Assembly: GCF_003253745.1 (NCBI RefSeq)
Contig: NZ_MZXV01000062.1
Span: forward strand, 186,001 to 250,000
Direction of reading: 5' to 3'
Length of the DNA: 64,000 nucleotides
From: Mesorhizobium kowhaii
GTDB taxonomy: Bacteria; Pseudomonadota; Alphaproteobacteria; Rhizobiales; Rhizobiaceae
The stretch's first letter is position 1; each line of letters begins with the position of its first letter. Shown in pieces: positions 52,546 to 61,631 of this stretch. The notes under the pieces are model-generated. The model was not told the DNA's origin. It worked only from the letters and a program-made list of their open reading frames with translations, and made no database searches. The position numbers and the translations under genes are program-made.

Positions 52546-53715
52546 ATGGACGCCGCGGTCGATGCGAGCACCAACCAGTTCGAACTCAATGAGGAGCAGC
52601 GCGCCATCCAGGAGATGGCGCAGGCCTTCGCCGCCGACCGCGTCGCGCCGAATGCGCTCGATTGGGACCGCAGGAAACACTTCCCCGCCGACGTGATCCG
52701 CGAGACCGGGCCGCTCGGCCTCGGCGGCATCTATATCCGAGACGATGTCGGCGGCTCCGCGCTCGGCCGGCTCGACGCTGTGCTGATCTTCGAGGCGCTC
52801 TCGCACGCCGATCCGGCCTTTTCGTCGTTCATCTCGATCCACAACATGGTCGCCTCGATGATCGACCGTTTCGGCAATGACGAGCAGCGCCAGCGCTTTC
52901 TGCCGAAACTCACGTCGATGGAATGGCTGGCGAGCTACTGCCTGACAGAACCGGGCTCCGGGTCGGATGCAGCGGCGCTGAAGACTCGCGCGGTGAAGAG
53001 CGGCGGCGACTATGTCCTGAACGGCACCAAGCAGTTCATCTCGGGCGCCGGCGACAGCGATGTCTACGCCGTCATGGTGCGCACTGGCGCCGACGGGCCG
53101 AAAGGCATTTCCACCGTCGTCGTGCCCAAGGACGCGCCCGGCCTCTCCTTCGGCGCCAACGAGCACAAGATGGGTTGGCACATGCAGTCGACCCGCCAGG
53201 TCATTTTCGAGGACTGCAAGGTGCCGGCGGAAAACCTGCTGTCGGGCGAAGGCGCCGGCTTCGGCATCGCCATGGCGGGGCTCGACGGCGGCCGGCTGAA
53301 CATCGCCGCCTGTTCGCTGGGCGGCGCGCAATCGGCGCTCGACAAGGCACTGTCCTACACCGCCGAGCGCAAGGCTTTCGGCTCCAAGATCAACCAGTTC
53401 CAGGCGCTGCAGTTCAGGCTGGCCGACATGGAGACCGAGCTGCAGGCGGCGCGTATCTTCCTCTATGCCGCCGCCTCGAAACTCGACCGCAAGGCGCCGG
53501 ATGCCGGCAAATGGTCGGCGATGGCCAAGCGCTTCGTCACCGATACCGGTTTCAATGTCGCCAACGACGCGCTGCAGCTGCTCGGCGGCTATGGTTACCT
53601 GCACGACTACGGCATCGAGAAGCTGGTGCGGGACCTGCGCGTGCACCAGATCCTCGAAGGCACCAACGAGATCATGCGCGTCATCATCGCGCGGGCGTTG
53701 GTTGGACGGCAGTAG
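52546..53715 (+). CDS. Acyl-CoA dehydrogenase, probably isobutyryl-CoA dehydrogenase
   Basis: A 389-residue FAD enzyme. It shows the acyl-CoA dehydrogenase signatures YCLTEPGSGSDAAALKTRA and QLLGGYGYLHDYGIEKLVRDLRV, and the catalytic Glu371 in ILEGTNEIMR. It oxidises a short acyl-CoA with electron transfer flavoprotein. The next metabolic gene is mmsB (3-hydroxyisobutyrate dehydrogenase), so the valine pathway substrate isobutyryl-CoA is the best inference. Its TAG stop lies inside the first heptamer array, and the last codons (GGACGGCAG) run into it. Confidence 0.88.
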   Translation: MDAAVDASTNQFELNEEQRAIQEMAQAFAADRVAPNALDWDRRKHFPADVIRETGPLGLGGIYIRDDVGGSALGRLDAVLIFEALSHADPAFSSFISIHNMVASMIDRFGNDEQRQRFLPKLTSMEWLASYCLTEPGSGSDAAALKTRAVKSGGDYVLNGTKQFISGAGDSDVYAVMVRTGADGPKGISTVVVPKDAPGLSFGANEHKMGWHMQSTRQVIFEDCKVPAENLLSGEGAGFGIAMAGLDGGRLNIAACSLGGAQSALDKALSYTAERKAFGSKINQFQALQFRLADMETELQAARIFLYAAASKLDRKAPDAGKWSAMAKRFVTDTGFNVANDALQLLGGYGYLHDYGIEKLVRDLRVHQILEGTNEIMRVIIARALVGRQ

Positions 53716-53732
53716 GCAGTAGGCAGTAGGCA
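53708..53732. repeat. Heptamer array, GGCAGTA orientation
   Basis: Three full copies of GGCAGTA (53708-53714, 53715-53721, 53722-53728) plus GGCA. The array contains the stop codon of the acyl-CoA dehydrogenase and lies five bases before the four-helix-bundle start. It is the exact reverse complement of the longer array at 54113-54182. Confidence 0.9.
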
Positions 53733-53736
53733 AAAG

Positions 53737-54105
53737 ATGACCGGCAAGATCGATTCGTACAAGGATCTCATTGTATGGCAGCAGGCGATGGATCTGGCTG
53801 TCGCCACCTATTCGTTGACCAAGGCGTGGCCAAAGGAAGAATTGTATGGGTTGACCAGCCAAATCCGCCGTTCAGCGACCTCTATCCCTGCAAACATCGC
53901 CGAAGGTTATGGCCGAGACAACAGAGGCTCTTATCAGCAATTTCTCCGGATCGCCCAAGGCTCACTGAAGGAGTTCGAGACACACCTTCAGATCGCCGAA
54001 CGCATTGGCCTTTCCACGCATGATCAAGCTGATCACTTGCTGACATCGACCGAGGGCATCGGCAAAATGCTTCGCCAACTCATTCTCAGACTTACGCCAG
54101 AATAG
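53737..54105 (+). CDS. Four-helix-bundle protein (S23/IVP family, Avd-like fold)
   Basis: A 122-residue protein of the family first named for 23S rRNA intervening sequences. The pattern [53 protein letters not shown] and [11 protein letters not shown] matches it along its length. Such proteins form homopentamers and include the Avd accessory protein of diversity-generating retroelements; the role of stand-alone members is unknown. Here it splits two valine-pathway genes and is bracketed by inverted heptamer arrays, which suggests it arrived as a unit. No reverse transcriptase is near. Confidence 0.88.
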
Positions 54106-54110
54106 ACAGC

Positions 54111-54182
<72 letters not shown>

Positions 54183-54199
54183 AATCCCGGAGCACCACT

Positions 54200-55084
54200 A
54201 TGACCACCATCGCCTTCATCGGCCTCGGCAACATGGGCAATCCAATGGCCGCCAACCTGGTCAAGGCCGGGCATGCCGTGCATGGCTTCGACCTGATGCC
54301 GGAGAATCTCACGGTCGCGCGCGAGCATGGCGTCGTCATCATGGCCAACGCGCCGGCCGCGGTGAAGGACGCCGATGTGGTGATCACCATGCTGCCGGCC
54401 GGCAAGCATGTGCTGTCGGTCTATGAGGACATCGCGCCCAAGGCCAGAAAAGGCGGGTTGTTCATCGATTCCTCGACCATCGATGTCGAATCGGCCCGCA
54501 AGGCGCATGCCATCGCCGCCAAGCACGGGCTGCTGTCCATCGATGCGCCCGTCTCGGGCGGCACCGGCGGCGCGGCGGCCGGCACGCTGACCTTCATGGC
54601 CGGGGGCTCCGACGATGCCTTCGCCGCCGCCGAGCCGATCCTGAAGCCGATGGCCGGGCGCATCGTCCATTGCGGTGGCGACGGTGCCGGACAGGCAGCC
54701 AAGATCTGCAACAACATGATCCTCGGCATTTCGATGATCGGCGTCGCCGAAGCCTTCGTGCTGGCGGAAAAGCTTGGCCTCTCGCACCAGGCGCTGTTCG
54801 ATGTCGCCTCGACCTCGTCAGGCCAGTGCTGGTCGCTGACCACCTACTGCCCGGTTCCCGGCCCGGTGCCGACCTCGCCCGCCAACCGCGACTACAAGCC
54901 CGGCTTTGCCGCCGCACTCATGCTGAAGGACCTGAAGCTGGCGCAGGAAGCAGCGCAAGGTTCCGGCGCGGTGACCCCGCTTGGTGCCGAGGCGGCTCAG
55001 CTCTATGCGCTGTTCAACGCCCAGGGGCACGCCGGCGCCGATTTTTCCGGGATTATTAATTTTCTGCGCGGAGCCAATCCATAA
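54200..55084 (+). CDS. mmsB: MmsB, 3-hydroxyisobutyrate dehydrogenase
   Basis: A 294-residue NAD enzyme of the beta-hydroxyacid dehydrogenase family that turns 3-hydroxyisobutyrate into methylmalonate semialdehyde in valine breakdown. It shows the Rossmann signature [20 protein letters not shown], the substrate motif [19 protein letters not shown] and catalytic Lys171 in [12 protein letters not shown]. Length and ending ([20 protein letters not shown]) fit MmsB. It is separated from the acyl-CoA dehydrogenase by the four-helix gene and its arrays. Confidence 0.92.
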
Positions 55085-55199
55085 GCTCCTAAAATAATTG
55101 GGCTTTTCGCAGAATTTGAGAAAAAACCCCGTCAAATTTAGGTTTGCTTAAGCTCTCGATAACCCCCCGGTAACGATGTCTCTGTAAAACGGAATGCGA

Positions 55200-55335
55200 G
55201 GCGGACATATCGCGTCCGCCCGGCGCTCCGGATCAGGTCTCGCGTACCGGAGCCCGTAAGTTTCGCCGAGTTGTTTGAGTAGCGAAGCGCCATGCGTATC
55301 TGGCAAAGCCGCGTTCCCGATGGAGCGCGGTTTTT
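55200..55335 (+). ncRNA. Candidate structured RNA ending in a terminator
   Basis: Three successive hairpins lie in the 284-base gap after mmsB: GGCGGAC/GTCCGCC (55200-55220), GCTCCGG/CCGGAGC (55225-55253), and a terminator CCGCGTTCC/GGAGCGCGG followed by TTTTT (55309-55335). The poly-T is on the plus strand only. The spacing from mmsB and the stacked hairpins suggest a small RNA or a long structured 3' UTR. I do not recognise it as a named family, and the 5' end is unknown. Confidence 0.4.
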
Positions 55336-55368
55336 GCGTTTCTGCCGGTTTATCTGTGCAGCCGGGTT

Positions 55369-56013
55369 TTATATTCGGATCGCTGCATTCGGGATCGGGA
55401 CATGATCTTCGTTGATCAGCACGATCGGCGCATCGGCCCCCTCCACCCTGACGACAAGCAGGCGCATGCTCCATTTGCCTGCCGTACGAACGGCATGCGA
55501 ATATGCTGTACCTCTGCCCTTGGCACCATGGACCGGAATGCTGAACTGGGCGTCACCCGAGCCATTTGCATTGATGAAGACACTGCCGCCAACCCAGAAA
55601 TTGTCGGCCAGATCCTCGCCAATCGCTGTCTTCACCCGATCGTCGGCGCGAATGGCATCCATGGTCATGTGATAGGCGTCGCCGCCTTTCAGGATGTAAG
55701 GAATGGTGCCGAACATGGCTGCAACGCCGCCCATCCCGACCACCCAGACGACAAGCCCGGCGATTGCCCAGTTGCGTTGCGTCTTGCGGAACTGTTCCGC
55801 GTCGCGCCAGGCGCGGTTCTGCCAAGCCCAGCGGCTGCCGCGCGCGCCAAGCACGATGATCATGATGATATTGACGAACGGGATCAGCGCCAGCAGCGCG
55901 ATGAAGGTGCTGTTGCCGATGCCCCAGATCCAGTTGAGGAAGAACGCGCCCCAGTTCCAGCGATCGAGTTCAGCCGGAATCTCGGCGGGCTGATTGAGCG
56001 GTTGTCCGGCCAT
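55369..56013 (-). CDS. Coa1-like membrane protein
   Basis: A 214-residue protein. The N-terminal half holds an RWNWGAFFLNWIWGIGN segment and two membrane helices (STFIALLALIPFVNIIMIIVLGA; WAIAGLVVWVVGMGGVAAMF). The C-terminal half (YHMTMDAIRADDRVKTAIGEDL, FSIPVHGAKGRGTAYSHAVRTAGKW) resembles the cytochrome oxidase assembly protein Coa1 domain. Function in bacteria is unproven. ATG 56013 is preferred over 56025 because GGGGAAC precedes it. Confidence 0.65.
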   Translation of the reverse strand: MAGQPLNQPAEIPAELDRWNWGAFFLNWIWGIGNSTFIALLALIPFVNIIMIIVLGARGSRWAWQNRAWRDAEQFRKTQRNWAIAGLVVWVVGMGGVAAMFGTIPYILKGGDAYHMTMDAIRADDRVKTAIGEDLADNFWVGGSVFINANGSGDAQFSIPVHGAKGRGTAYSHAVRTAGKWSMRLLVVRVEGADAPIVLINEDHVPIPNAAIRI

Positions 56014-56095
56014 GATGTTCCCCATCGGCAGATGTGCTTGATGGGTTCTAGCGTATGGCCTCGAAAAACGGGAATCGGTTTTTCCGGGCCGGCCG

Positions 56096-56461
56096 TCAGG
56101 CCTTGTTGGAAAGCCGGCGAAAATTCGCCTTCACCGCACGGCTGGCCGGCTTCAGCGCGGCGCTGATCGACCGTTCCGCTGCGACGCCGTTGAACAGCGA
56201 CGGCGTGCGGCCGGCAAAGATTTCCGGCCAGAACCGCGATGCCGAGTGCAGGAAGGACATCTGCGCCGCAAACGCGCCTTCGGCCACCGCCACGGTCTTT
56301 TCGTTGATCGCGTGCGCCGTCTCCGTGCCCCATGGCTGGCTGCTCCCGGCATCCATCGCCATCAACGGAAGTCGCATCAGCGCCACCATCGGGGCCAGCA
56401 TCAGGTCACCGCCGATGCTGGCTGCTTCTTGCACGCGTCGGCTGTTGCCGGTCTTTCTCAT
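56096..56461 (-). CDS. Uncharacterised helical protein, weakly phasin-like
   Basis: A 121-residue protein not assigned with confidence. It is mostly helical and alanine-rich, without signal peptide. The pattern of a hydrophobic helix with MVALMRLPLM, then ETAHAINEKTVAVAEGAFAAQ, and a C-terminal KPASRAVKANFRRLS resembles small rhizobial phasin-like proteins (some are labelled antifreeze proteins). It stands alone between the Coa1-like gene and the aminotransferase. Confidence 0.55.
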   Translation of the reverse strand: MRKTGNSRRVQEAASIGGDLMLAPMVALMRLPLMAMDAGSSQPWGTETAHAINEKTVAVAEGAFAAQMSFLHSASRFWPEIFAGRTPSLFNGVAAERSISAALKPASRAVKANFRRLSNKA

Positions 56462-56602
56462 GGAAACAAACCCCTTGTCGCGGCCGAATCAGCCGCTGCC
56501 CCACATACTACGCGCTGGGGATGGAATTCGTTCCCCATCGCGACGGCATGTTTCTCGAGCCCGGGCGTTCCTGTCGAAGAACGCCCGGTCGAGGTTCTGA
56601 TC

Positions 56603-57982
56603 CTACCGCTTGCGCAGATCCGCCTGCGCCAGATCCAGCGCCTTTGAGATGCGGTCGCAGGCCATGTCGATAGTGTCGCGGGTCCAGATCAGCGGCGGCG
56701 ACAGGATCATCGTGTCGCCGGTTGCGCGCAGCATCATGCCATGCGCAATCGCATGGTCGCGCACGGTCAGCGCCGCACTTCCCGACGGCAGGAACCGCTC
56801 CTTGGTCGCCTTGTCCTTGACGATCTCGATCGCGCCCATCAGCCCGATCGAGCGCACCTCGCCGACCAGATCATGCCCGGCAATGCGCTCCTGCAAGGCC
56901 TTGGCGAAATACGGGCCGGTATCGTTCCTGACGCGATCGATCAGCCCTTCCCGCTCGATGATCTCGAGGTTCTTCAGCGCCACGGCACAGGCCACCGGAT
57001 GACCGGAATAGGTGTAGCCGTGATTGAACTCGGCGCCCTTCTCGACCAGCGTCGCGGCGATGCGGTCGCCGACCAGCAATGCCGACAATGGCTGGTAGCC
57101 CGAGGTCAACGCCTTGGCCGTGGTGATGGTGTCCGGCTCGATGCCGAGTGTTTGTGCTGCGAACCACTCGCCTGTGCGGCCGTAGCCGGTGATGACCTCG
57201 TCCAGCATCAGCAGGACATCGTATTTGCGGCAGATGCGCTGCACTTCCGGCCAGTAGCTGACCGGCGGTATCTTCACGCCGCCTGCCCCCATCACCGGCT
57301 CGCCGATGAAAGCCGCAACCTTGTCGGCGCCGGCTTCGAGGATCGCATCCTCGACGGCCTTGGCCGCGCGCAGGCCGAAATCATGATCGCTCTCGCCCGG
57401 CAGTGCCAGCTCGTAGGCATAGGGCATCATGACATGGACGATGTTGGGCACCGCGCCGCCGAGCTGCTTGTGCATGGCATCCATGCCGCCGAGCGAGGTG
57501 CCGGCAACGGTCGAGCCGTGATAGGCCATCTTGCGCGAGATGATGCGGTTCTTCTCCGGCTTGCCTTCCAGCACCCAGTAGTGGCGCACGAGACGCAGCG
57601 CCGTGTCGTTGGCTTCCGAGCCGGACGAACCGTAGAACACCTGGTTGACGTGCTTCGGTGCGATCTCGGCCAATTTCTTGGACAACAGCACCGGCGTCGG
57701 CGTCGAGCATTTGAAAAAGGAGTTGTAGTAGGGCAATTCCTTCATCTGCGCATAGGCGGCCTCGGCCAGCTCGTCGCGGCCATAGCCGATGTTGACGCAC
57801 CACAGCCCGGCCATGCCGTCGAGGATCTCAGTCCCCTCGGAATCGTAGATGAACGGCCCGTTGGCATGGGTGATGATGCGCGAGCCGGCTTCGCGCAATT
57901 CCTTGTGGTCGGTGAACGGGTGGAGATGGTGCGCGGCATCGATCTGCTGAAGCTGCTTCAGCGAATAGTTCTGATAGGTCAT
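56603..57982 (-). CDS. Class III omega-aminotransferase (polyamine or beta-alanine:pyruvate type)
   Basis: A 459-residue PLP enzyme. The PLP lysine is Lys290 in TTAKALTSGYQPLSA, the ring-binding Asp261 is in LLMLDEVITGYGRTGEWF, and GSSGSEANDTALRLVRHYW is the phosphate-binding segment. The order and length match putrescine/cadaverine:pyruvate and beta-alanine:pyruvate aminotransferases. It ends in the cytosol with transfer of an amino group from a terminal amine to pyruvate. A perfect palindrome lies 120 bases upstream. Confidence 0.87.
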   Translation of the reverse strand: MTYQNYSLKQLQQIDAAHHLHPFTDHKELREAGSRIITHANGPFIYDSEGTEILDGMAGLWCVNIGYGRDELAEAAYAQMKELPYYNSFFKCSTPTPVLLSKKLAEIAPKHVNQVFYGSSGSEANDTALRLVRHYWVLEGKPEKNRIISRKMAYHGSTVAGTSLGGMDAMHKQLGGAVPNIVHVMMPYAYELALPGESDHDFGLRAAKAVEDAILEAGADKVAAFIGEPVMGAGGVKIPPVSYWPEVQRICRKYDVLLMLDEVITGYGRTGEWFAAQTLGIEPDTITTAKALTSGYQPLSALLVGDRIAATLVEKGAEFNHGYTYSGHPVACAVALKNLEIIEREGLIDRVRNDTGPYFAKALQERIAGHDLVGEVRSIGLMGAIEIVKDKATKERFLPSGSAALTVRDHAIAHGMMLRATGDTMILSPPLIWTRDTIDMACDRISKALDLAQADLRKR

Positions 57983-58101
57983 GGATCTGATCTTTCCTCT
58001 GGATTCTATCCGGCCGTGCCGGAGGCGAATGCGTCAGAGGCAAGCAGGTGGTGAATAGCCGATGCGGGCGCACAGCCGCAAAAGCTCGGCGCGCAGCGTG
58101 C

Positions 58102-58120
58102 GCGGTGACGGTGTCACCGC
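58102..58120. promoter_or_regulatory. Perfect palindrome upstream of the aminotransferase gene
   Basis: GCGGTGAC, GGT, GTCACCGC is a perfect 19-base palindrome, 120 bases upstream of the aminotransferase start. It has operator form, but no regulator gene is adjacent. The 332-base gap 57983-58314 otherwise contains the second 75-bp repeat and no gene I can support. Confidence 0.3.
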
Positions 58121-58173
58121 GACCCGGAATGCACGAGCCGATATCCTGACGAGAGCCATGGGCGGCACCTTAA

Positions 58174-58248
58174 GCAATTCCAGGAAAAGTGTGAAACGGT
58201 TTTCCCGGGAAAAGCGCGTAGCGCTTTCCCTCAGGGAATTGCGTCAAA
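58174..58248. repeat. 75-bp palindromic intergenic repeat, copy 2
   Basis: Differs from 13811-13885 at one base. Same terminal GCAATTCC/GGAATTGC arms and inner palindrome. It lies between the aminotransferase and the S9 peptidase, 67 bases beyond the peptidase stop, without the second palindromic module seen next to copy 1. Confidence 0.85.
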
Positions 58249-58314
58249 GCAGAAGAGCGAGCAAAGGGCGGTCGGGGTGAACACCCTTTGCGTCGGCGAC
58301 GCCCAGACTTCGAC

Positions 58315-60387
58315 TCAGGACCCGCCGTTCAGCGCCCGCTGCAGAAACACATACTTCATCGCCGTCTGCGCCGCCTGCGGCCGGCGGTCGCCGCGGCCGC
58401 CATGTCCGCCTTCGGTCTCCTCGAAGAACAGCGTCCGCGCATGGCCGGCCTCCTGCAGGCGGGCGGCCATCTTGCGCGCATGACCGGGATGGACCCGATC
58501 GTCCGCGGTCGAGGTGGTCAGCAGCACCGGCGGATAGGCGGCACCGGCATTGACATGCTGGTAGGGCGAGTAGGCTGAAAGCCACTTCGCATCTTCCGGT
58601 TTCGACGGATCGCCGTATTCGGCCATCCACGAGGCGCCGGGCGGCAATTCGGTGTAGCGCAGCATGTCGAGCAGCGGCACCTCGATGATGACGGCGCCGA
58701 AAAGCTCGGGATGCTGCGTCAAGGAAACGCCGGTCAGCAGGCCGCCATTCGAGCCGCCCTGGATGCCGAGCGAAGCGGCCGTGGCAATGCCACGCTTGAC
58801 GACATCCTGGGCGACCGCGGCGAAATCGTCGAAAGCGTTCTGGCGATTGCCCTTGAGAGCGGCCTGATGCCAGGCCGGACCGAATTCGCCGCCGCCGCGG
58901 ATGCAGGCCTGCACATAGGCGTTGCCCTTCTCCAGCCACAGCCTGCCGCGCACGCCGGCATAGCCGGGCAGCAGCGGCACTTCGAACCCACCATAGCCAT
59001 AGAGCAGCGTCGGCACCGGACCCTTCTGGTCGCGCCGCCGGACGACGAAATAAGGGATCATCGTGCCGTCCTTCGAGCGCGCCTCGAACTGCTCCGAGAT
59101 CAGCGGCGAGGCATCGAAGCGGGCCGGCTGCGACTTCACGGTGGCGAGCGTCTCGCCATTGTCATCCGACCAGATGATCGAACTCGGCGTCAGGAAGTCG
59201 GTGAAGGAGAAAGAAACGCTGGAGCCGAAATGCTCGGCATGGCTGATGCCGACATTGCCGTTCTCGGGCAATCCGACCGGCTTCAGCGACCAGCCGCCCT
59301 CCTCGCGCTCGCAGACGACGACGTTGCCACGCACATTGTCCATCAAATTGATGAACAGGCGGTCCTGCGTGCGGGCAATGCCGGCAATCGACACGCGATA
59401 TGCCGGCTCCAGCAAGGTCTCCACCAGGCCGAGCGTGCCGGTCTCGATCCAATGCGCCAGGTCCAGCGAATAGAGACCGTCAGGCTTGCACGACGTGCCG
59501 TCGGGCGCCGTCCACAGGCTGCGCACGCCGAAGACGAGCTGATCCCTGAAGATCGCCGTATCGGTCATGTCGTCAGGCAGCGGCAGACGTCTGTTCTCGC
59601 CGGAAGGCAGCCGCAGGAAGATGTGCGAGGCGAAGAAATCGAGCGTCCGAGCCAGGATCAGATAGCGCCTGTCGCCGTCGAACTCGACGGCGGCGCCAAC
59701 AGCGAGATCCTCCTTCTGCGCCTCGAAGATCGGTGTCGCATCTTCCAGTTTGGTGCCGCGCTTCCACAGCTTGACCACGCGCGGATAGCCGGATTGCGTC
59801 TTGTCCGCCTCTTCGAATGCCGCCGAGACGATGACGGTGTCCTTGTCCAGCCAGCTGAAACCCGACTTGGAAGCTCGCGCGTGAAACCCATCTTTGACAA
59901 ACGACTTCGTCTCGATATCGAATTCGCGCATCTCGCTGGCGTCACCGCCATCCGGTGACATCGAGACGAGGCACAGGTTGAAGTCCGGATAGAGCCGGCT
60001 GGCGCCGCTGAATACCCATTTGATCCCGTCCTTCGCCGCAAGCTGGTCAAAGTCGATGATCGTTTCCCAGTCGGGCTTCTCGGTCTTGTAGGAAGCGACC
60101 GTCGTGCGGCGCCACAGGCCGAGCACATTGGTCTTGTCCTGCCAGAAATTGTAGACATGGCCGGCAATGGCGGCGCCGACCGCGATGTTGTCCTCGGCCG
60201 TCATCAGGTCGAGCGCGGTCTGGAAGGATGCCTGATAGGACGGATCGCCCTGCAACTCACCTGTAGTGACCTCGTTCTGACCATGCACCCAGTCGAGCGA
60301 CTGCTTGGCTGTCCTGTCCTCCAGCCAGAGAAAGGTATCTTCGGCCGAAGGGGTGGAATTTGGCGTCTTGGTGATGGGCTTGGTCAT
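58315..60387 (-). CDS. Prolyl oligopeptidase family serine peptidase (S9A)
   Basis: A 690-residue cytosolic peptidase. The N-terminal two-thirds form a beta-propeller-like region; the C-terminal alpha/beta-hydrolase has the nucleophile Ser near residue 547 in GIQGGSNGGLLTGVS, the acidic residue in the DDRVHPGHARK segment and the His in GGHGGRGDRRP. It cleaves short peptides after proline or a related residue. No signal peptide is seen. ATG 60387 (MTKPITKTPNSTPSAEDTFL) is used; the open frame continues upstream into the next gene region, but that part is not protein-like. Confidence 0.9.
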   Translation of the reverse strand: MTKPITKTPNSTPSAEDTFLWLEDRTAKQSLDWVHGQNEVTTGELQGDPSYQASFQTALDLMTAEDNIAVGAAIAGHVYNFWQDKTNVLGLWRRTTVASYKTEKPDWETIIDFDQLAAKDGIKWVFSGASRLYPDFNLCLVSMSPDGGDASEMREFDIETKSFVKDGFHARASKSGFSWLDKDTVIVSAAFEEADKTQSGYPRVVKLWKRGTKLEDATPIFEAQKEDLAVGAAVEFDGDRRYLILARTLDFFASHIFLRLPSGENRRLPLPDDMTDTAIFRDQLVFGVRSLWTAPDGTSCKPDGLYSLDLAHWIETGTLGLVETLLEPAYRVSIAGIARTQDRLFINLMDNVRGNVVVCEREEGGWSLKPVGLPENGNVGISHAEHFGSSVSFSFTDFLTPSSIIWSDDNGETLATVKSQPARFDASPLISEQFEARSKDGTMIPYFVVRRRDQKGPVPTLLYGYGGFEVPLLPGYAGVRGRLWLEKGNAYVQACIRGGGEFGPAWHQAALKGNRQNAFDDFAAVAQDVVKRGIATAASLGIQGGSNGGLLTGVSLTQHPELFGAVIIEVPLLDMLRYTELPPGASWMAEYGDPSKPEDAKWLSAYSPYQHVNAGAAYPPVLLTTSTADDRVHPGHARKMAARLQEAGHARTLFFEETEGGHGGRGDRRPQAAQTAMKYVFLQRALNGGS

Positions 60388-60455
60388 AAGGTCTCCGATA
60401 AACACGTCGCTTTTGGCACTGCCAACATCGATATCCCGTATCCGATATTCAATGT

Positions 60456-61631
60456 TCAGCCGATGATTGAGGCTTTCCGTCGGCCAATGAGACTCGCAAC
60501 CGCCAGCGCCAGGCACATCAGGCCGAGCGTGATCGGCAGGCCTCTTGCGCCCAGAATATCCATGGCAGCGCCGGCCAGCGGCGGCACGGCAATGCCGCCA
60601 ACGCCCCACATCAAGGAAAATGCAGCGTTGCCGGCAACCAGTGTCGAGCCGGTGAAGCGTTCGCCGAGCTCGATGATCGACATCGTGTAGATGCCGTAAG
60701 AGAGAGCACCCCAGACAAAGATCATCGGCCAGATCACCGTCGACTCGATGAGGAGCGGAAGCAGGACACACCCGAGAACCGTGATCGCGACACACGCAAG
60801 CCGCACCAGACGCGCGGACAGCCTTTCCGCCAGCAGGCCGAGCGGCACCTGCATGGCGATGTTGCCGGCGATCATCACCGAAAGCAGCGCCGACATGCGG
60901 GTCTCAGTGATGCCATAATGGGTGCCGTAGACCGGCAGCAAGGCCAGCGCGCCCTGTTCGAAGCCTGCGGCAACGATAACGGCAAACAGAAGCAGCCACG
61001 CCAGCGGCACGAAGCCCAAGACGGAAACCTGATGCCCGGCCTCGTCGACCTTGGGCAAGCGCGGCAGCACCGAGGCAAGGCAGATGCCGCACAGCACGAA
61101 AGCGAAAATGCCGACGAGGAAGGGCGGCCAGCCCTCCGTGCCGACGGCAAGCAGGCACAACGGCCCAGCCGCGAAGCCAGCCGAGATGATCGTCGAATAG
61201 ACGCCCATGACGCGGCCGCGCCGGGCCGGCGGCGCCAGTGCGATCACCCAGATCTCGCTCAGCACGTAAAGCGGGTTGGTCACGACGCCAATCAGGAAGC
61301 GCAGCGGAAACCACAGATAGACATCCTGCGACCAGCCGATCAGCGCCAGCACGATCGCCGAAAGCGCCGCGCAGGTGAGCGCCGTGCGCCCTGCCCCGAA
61401 CTGGCGCGCCAGCGCCGGGATCAACGGTGACGAGACGATGAAGCCGATCGGTGTCATTGCCGCCGACAGGCCGATCATTGCCGGTGAGACGCCCTGGCGC
61501 TGCAGGATGAAGCTCAGCAGCGGATAGGACAGCCCCTGCGCGATGGCGAACACCGACACGGTCGCGATCACGCCGGTGATCGCCGCCCACTGCATCCCCG
61601 TCTCACTGTTGCTCGAACCGTTCGCGATCAT
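60456..61631 (-). CDS. MFS transporter, paralogue 2 of a tandem pair
   Basis: A 391-residue inner-membrane protein with about 12 helices in the YcaD-like MFS pattern (AIAQGLSYPLLSFILQRQGVSPAMIGLSAAMTPIGFI; PPARRGRVMGVYSTIISAGFAAGPL). It overlaps the stop of the upstream paralogue by four bases (ATGA). Both share the same motifs, so they arose by duplication. Substrate unknown; two half-duplicated carriers may work as separate transporters or as a heteromer. Confidence 0.85.
   Translation of the reverse strand: MIANGSSNSETGMQWAAITGVIATVSVFAIAQGLSYPLLSFILQRQGVSPAMIGLSAAMTPIGFIVSSPLIPALARQFGAGRTALTCAALSAIVLALIGWSQDVYLWFPLRFLIGVVTNPLYVLSEIWVIALAPPARRGRVMGVYSTIISAGFAAGPLCLLAVGTEGWPPFLVGIFAFVLCGICLASVLPRLPKVDEAGHQVSVLGFVPLAWLLLFAVIVAAGFEQGALALLPVYGTHYGITETRMSALLSVMIAGNIAMQVPLGLLAERLSARLVRLACVAITVLGCVLLPLLIESTVIWPMIFVWGALSYGIYTMSIIELGERFTGSTLVAGNAAFSLMWGVGGIAVPPLAGAAMDILGARGLPITLGLMCLALAVASLIGRRKASIIG

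Noticed and set aside
53737..54105. Diversity-generating retroelement
   Set aside because: The four-helix gene resembles Avd, but there is no reverse transcriptase, template repeat or variable repeat within reach.
60388..60795. N-terminal extension of the S9 peptidase
   Set aside because: The frame is open, but the translation is antisense to the end of the neighbouring MFS gene and not protein-like; ATG 60387 gives the normal family start.
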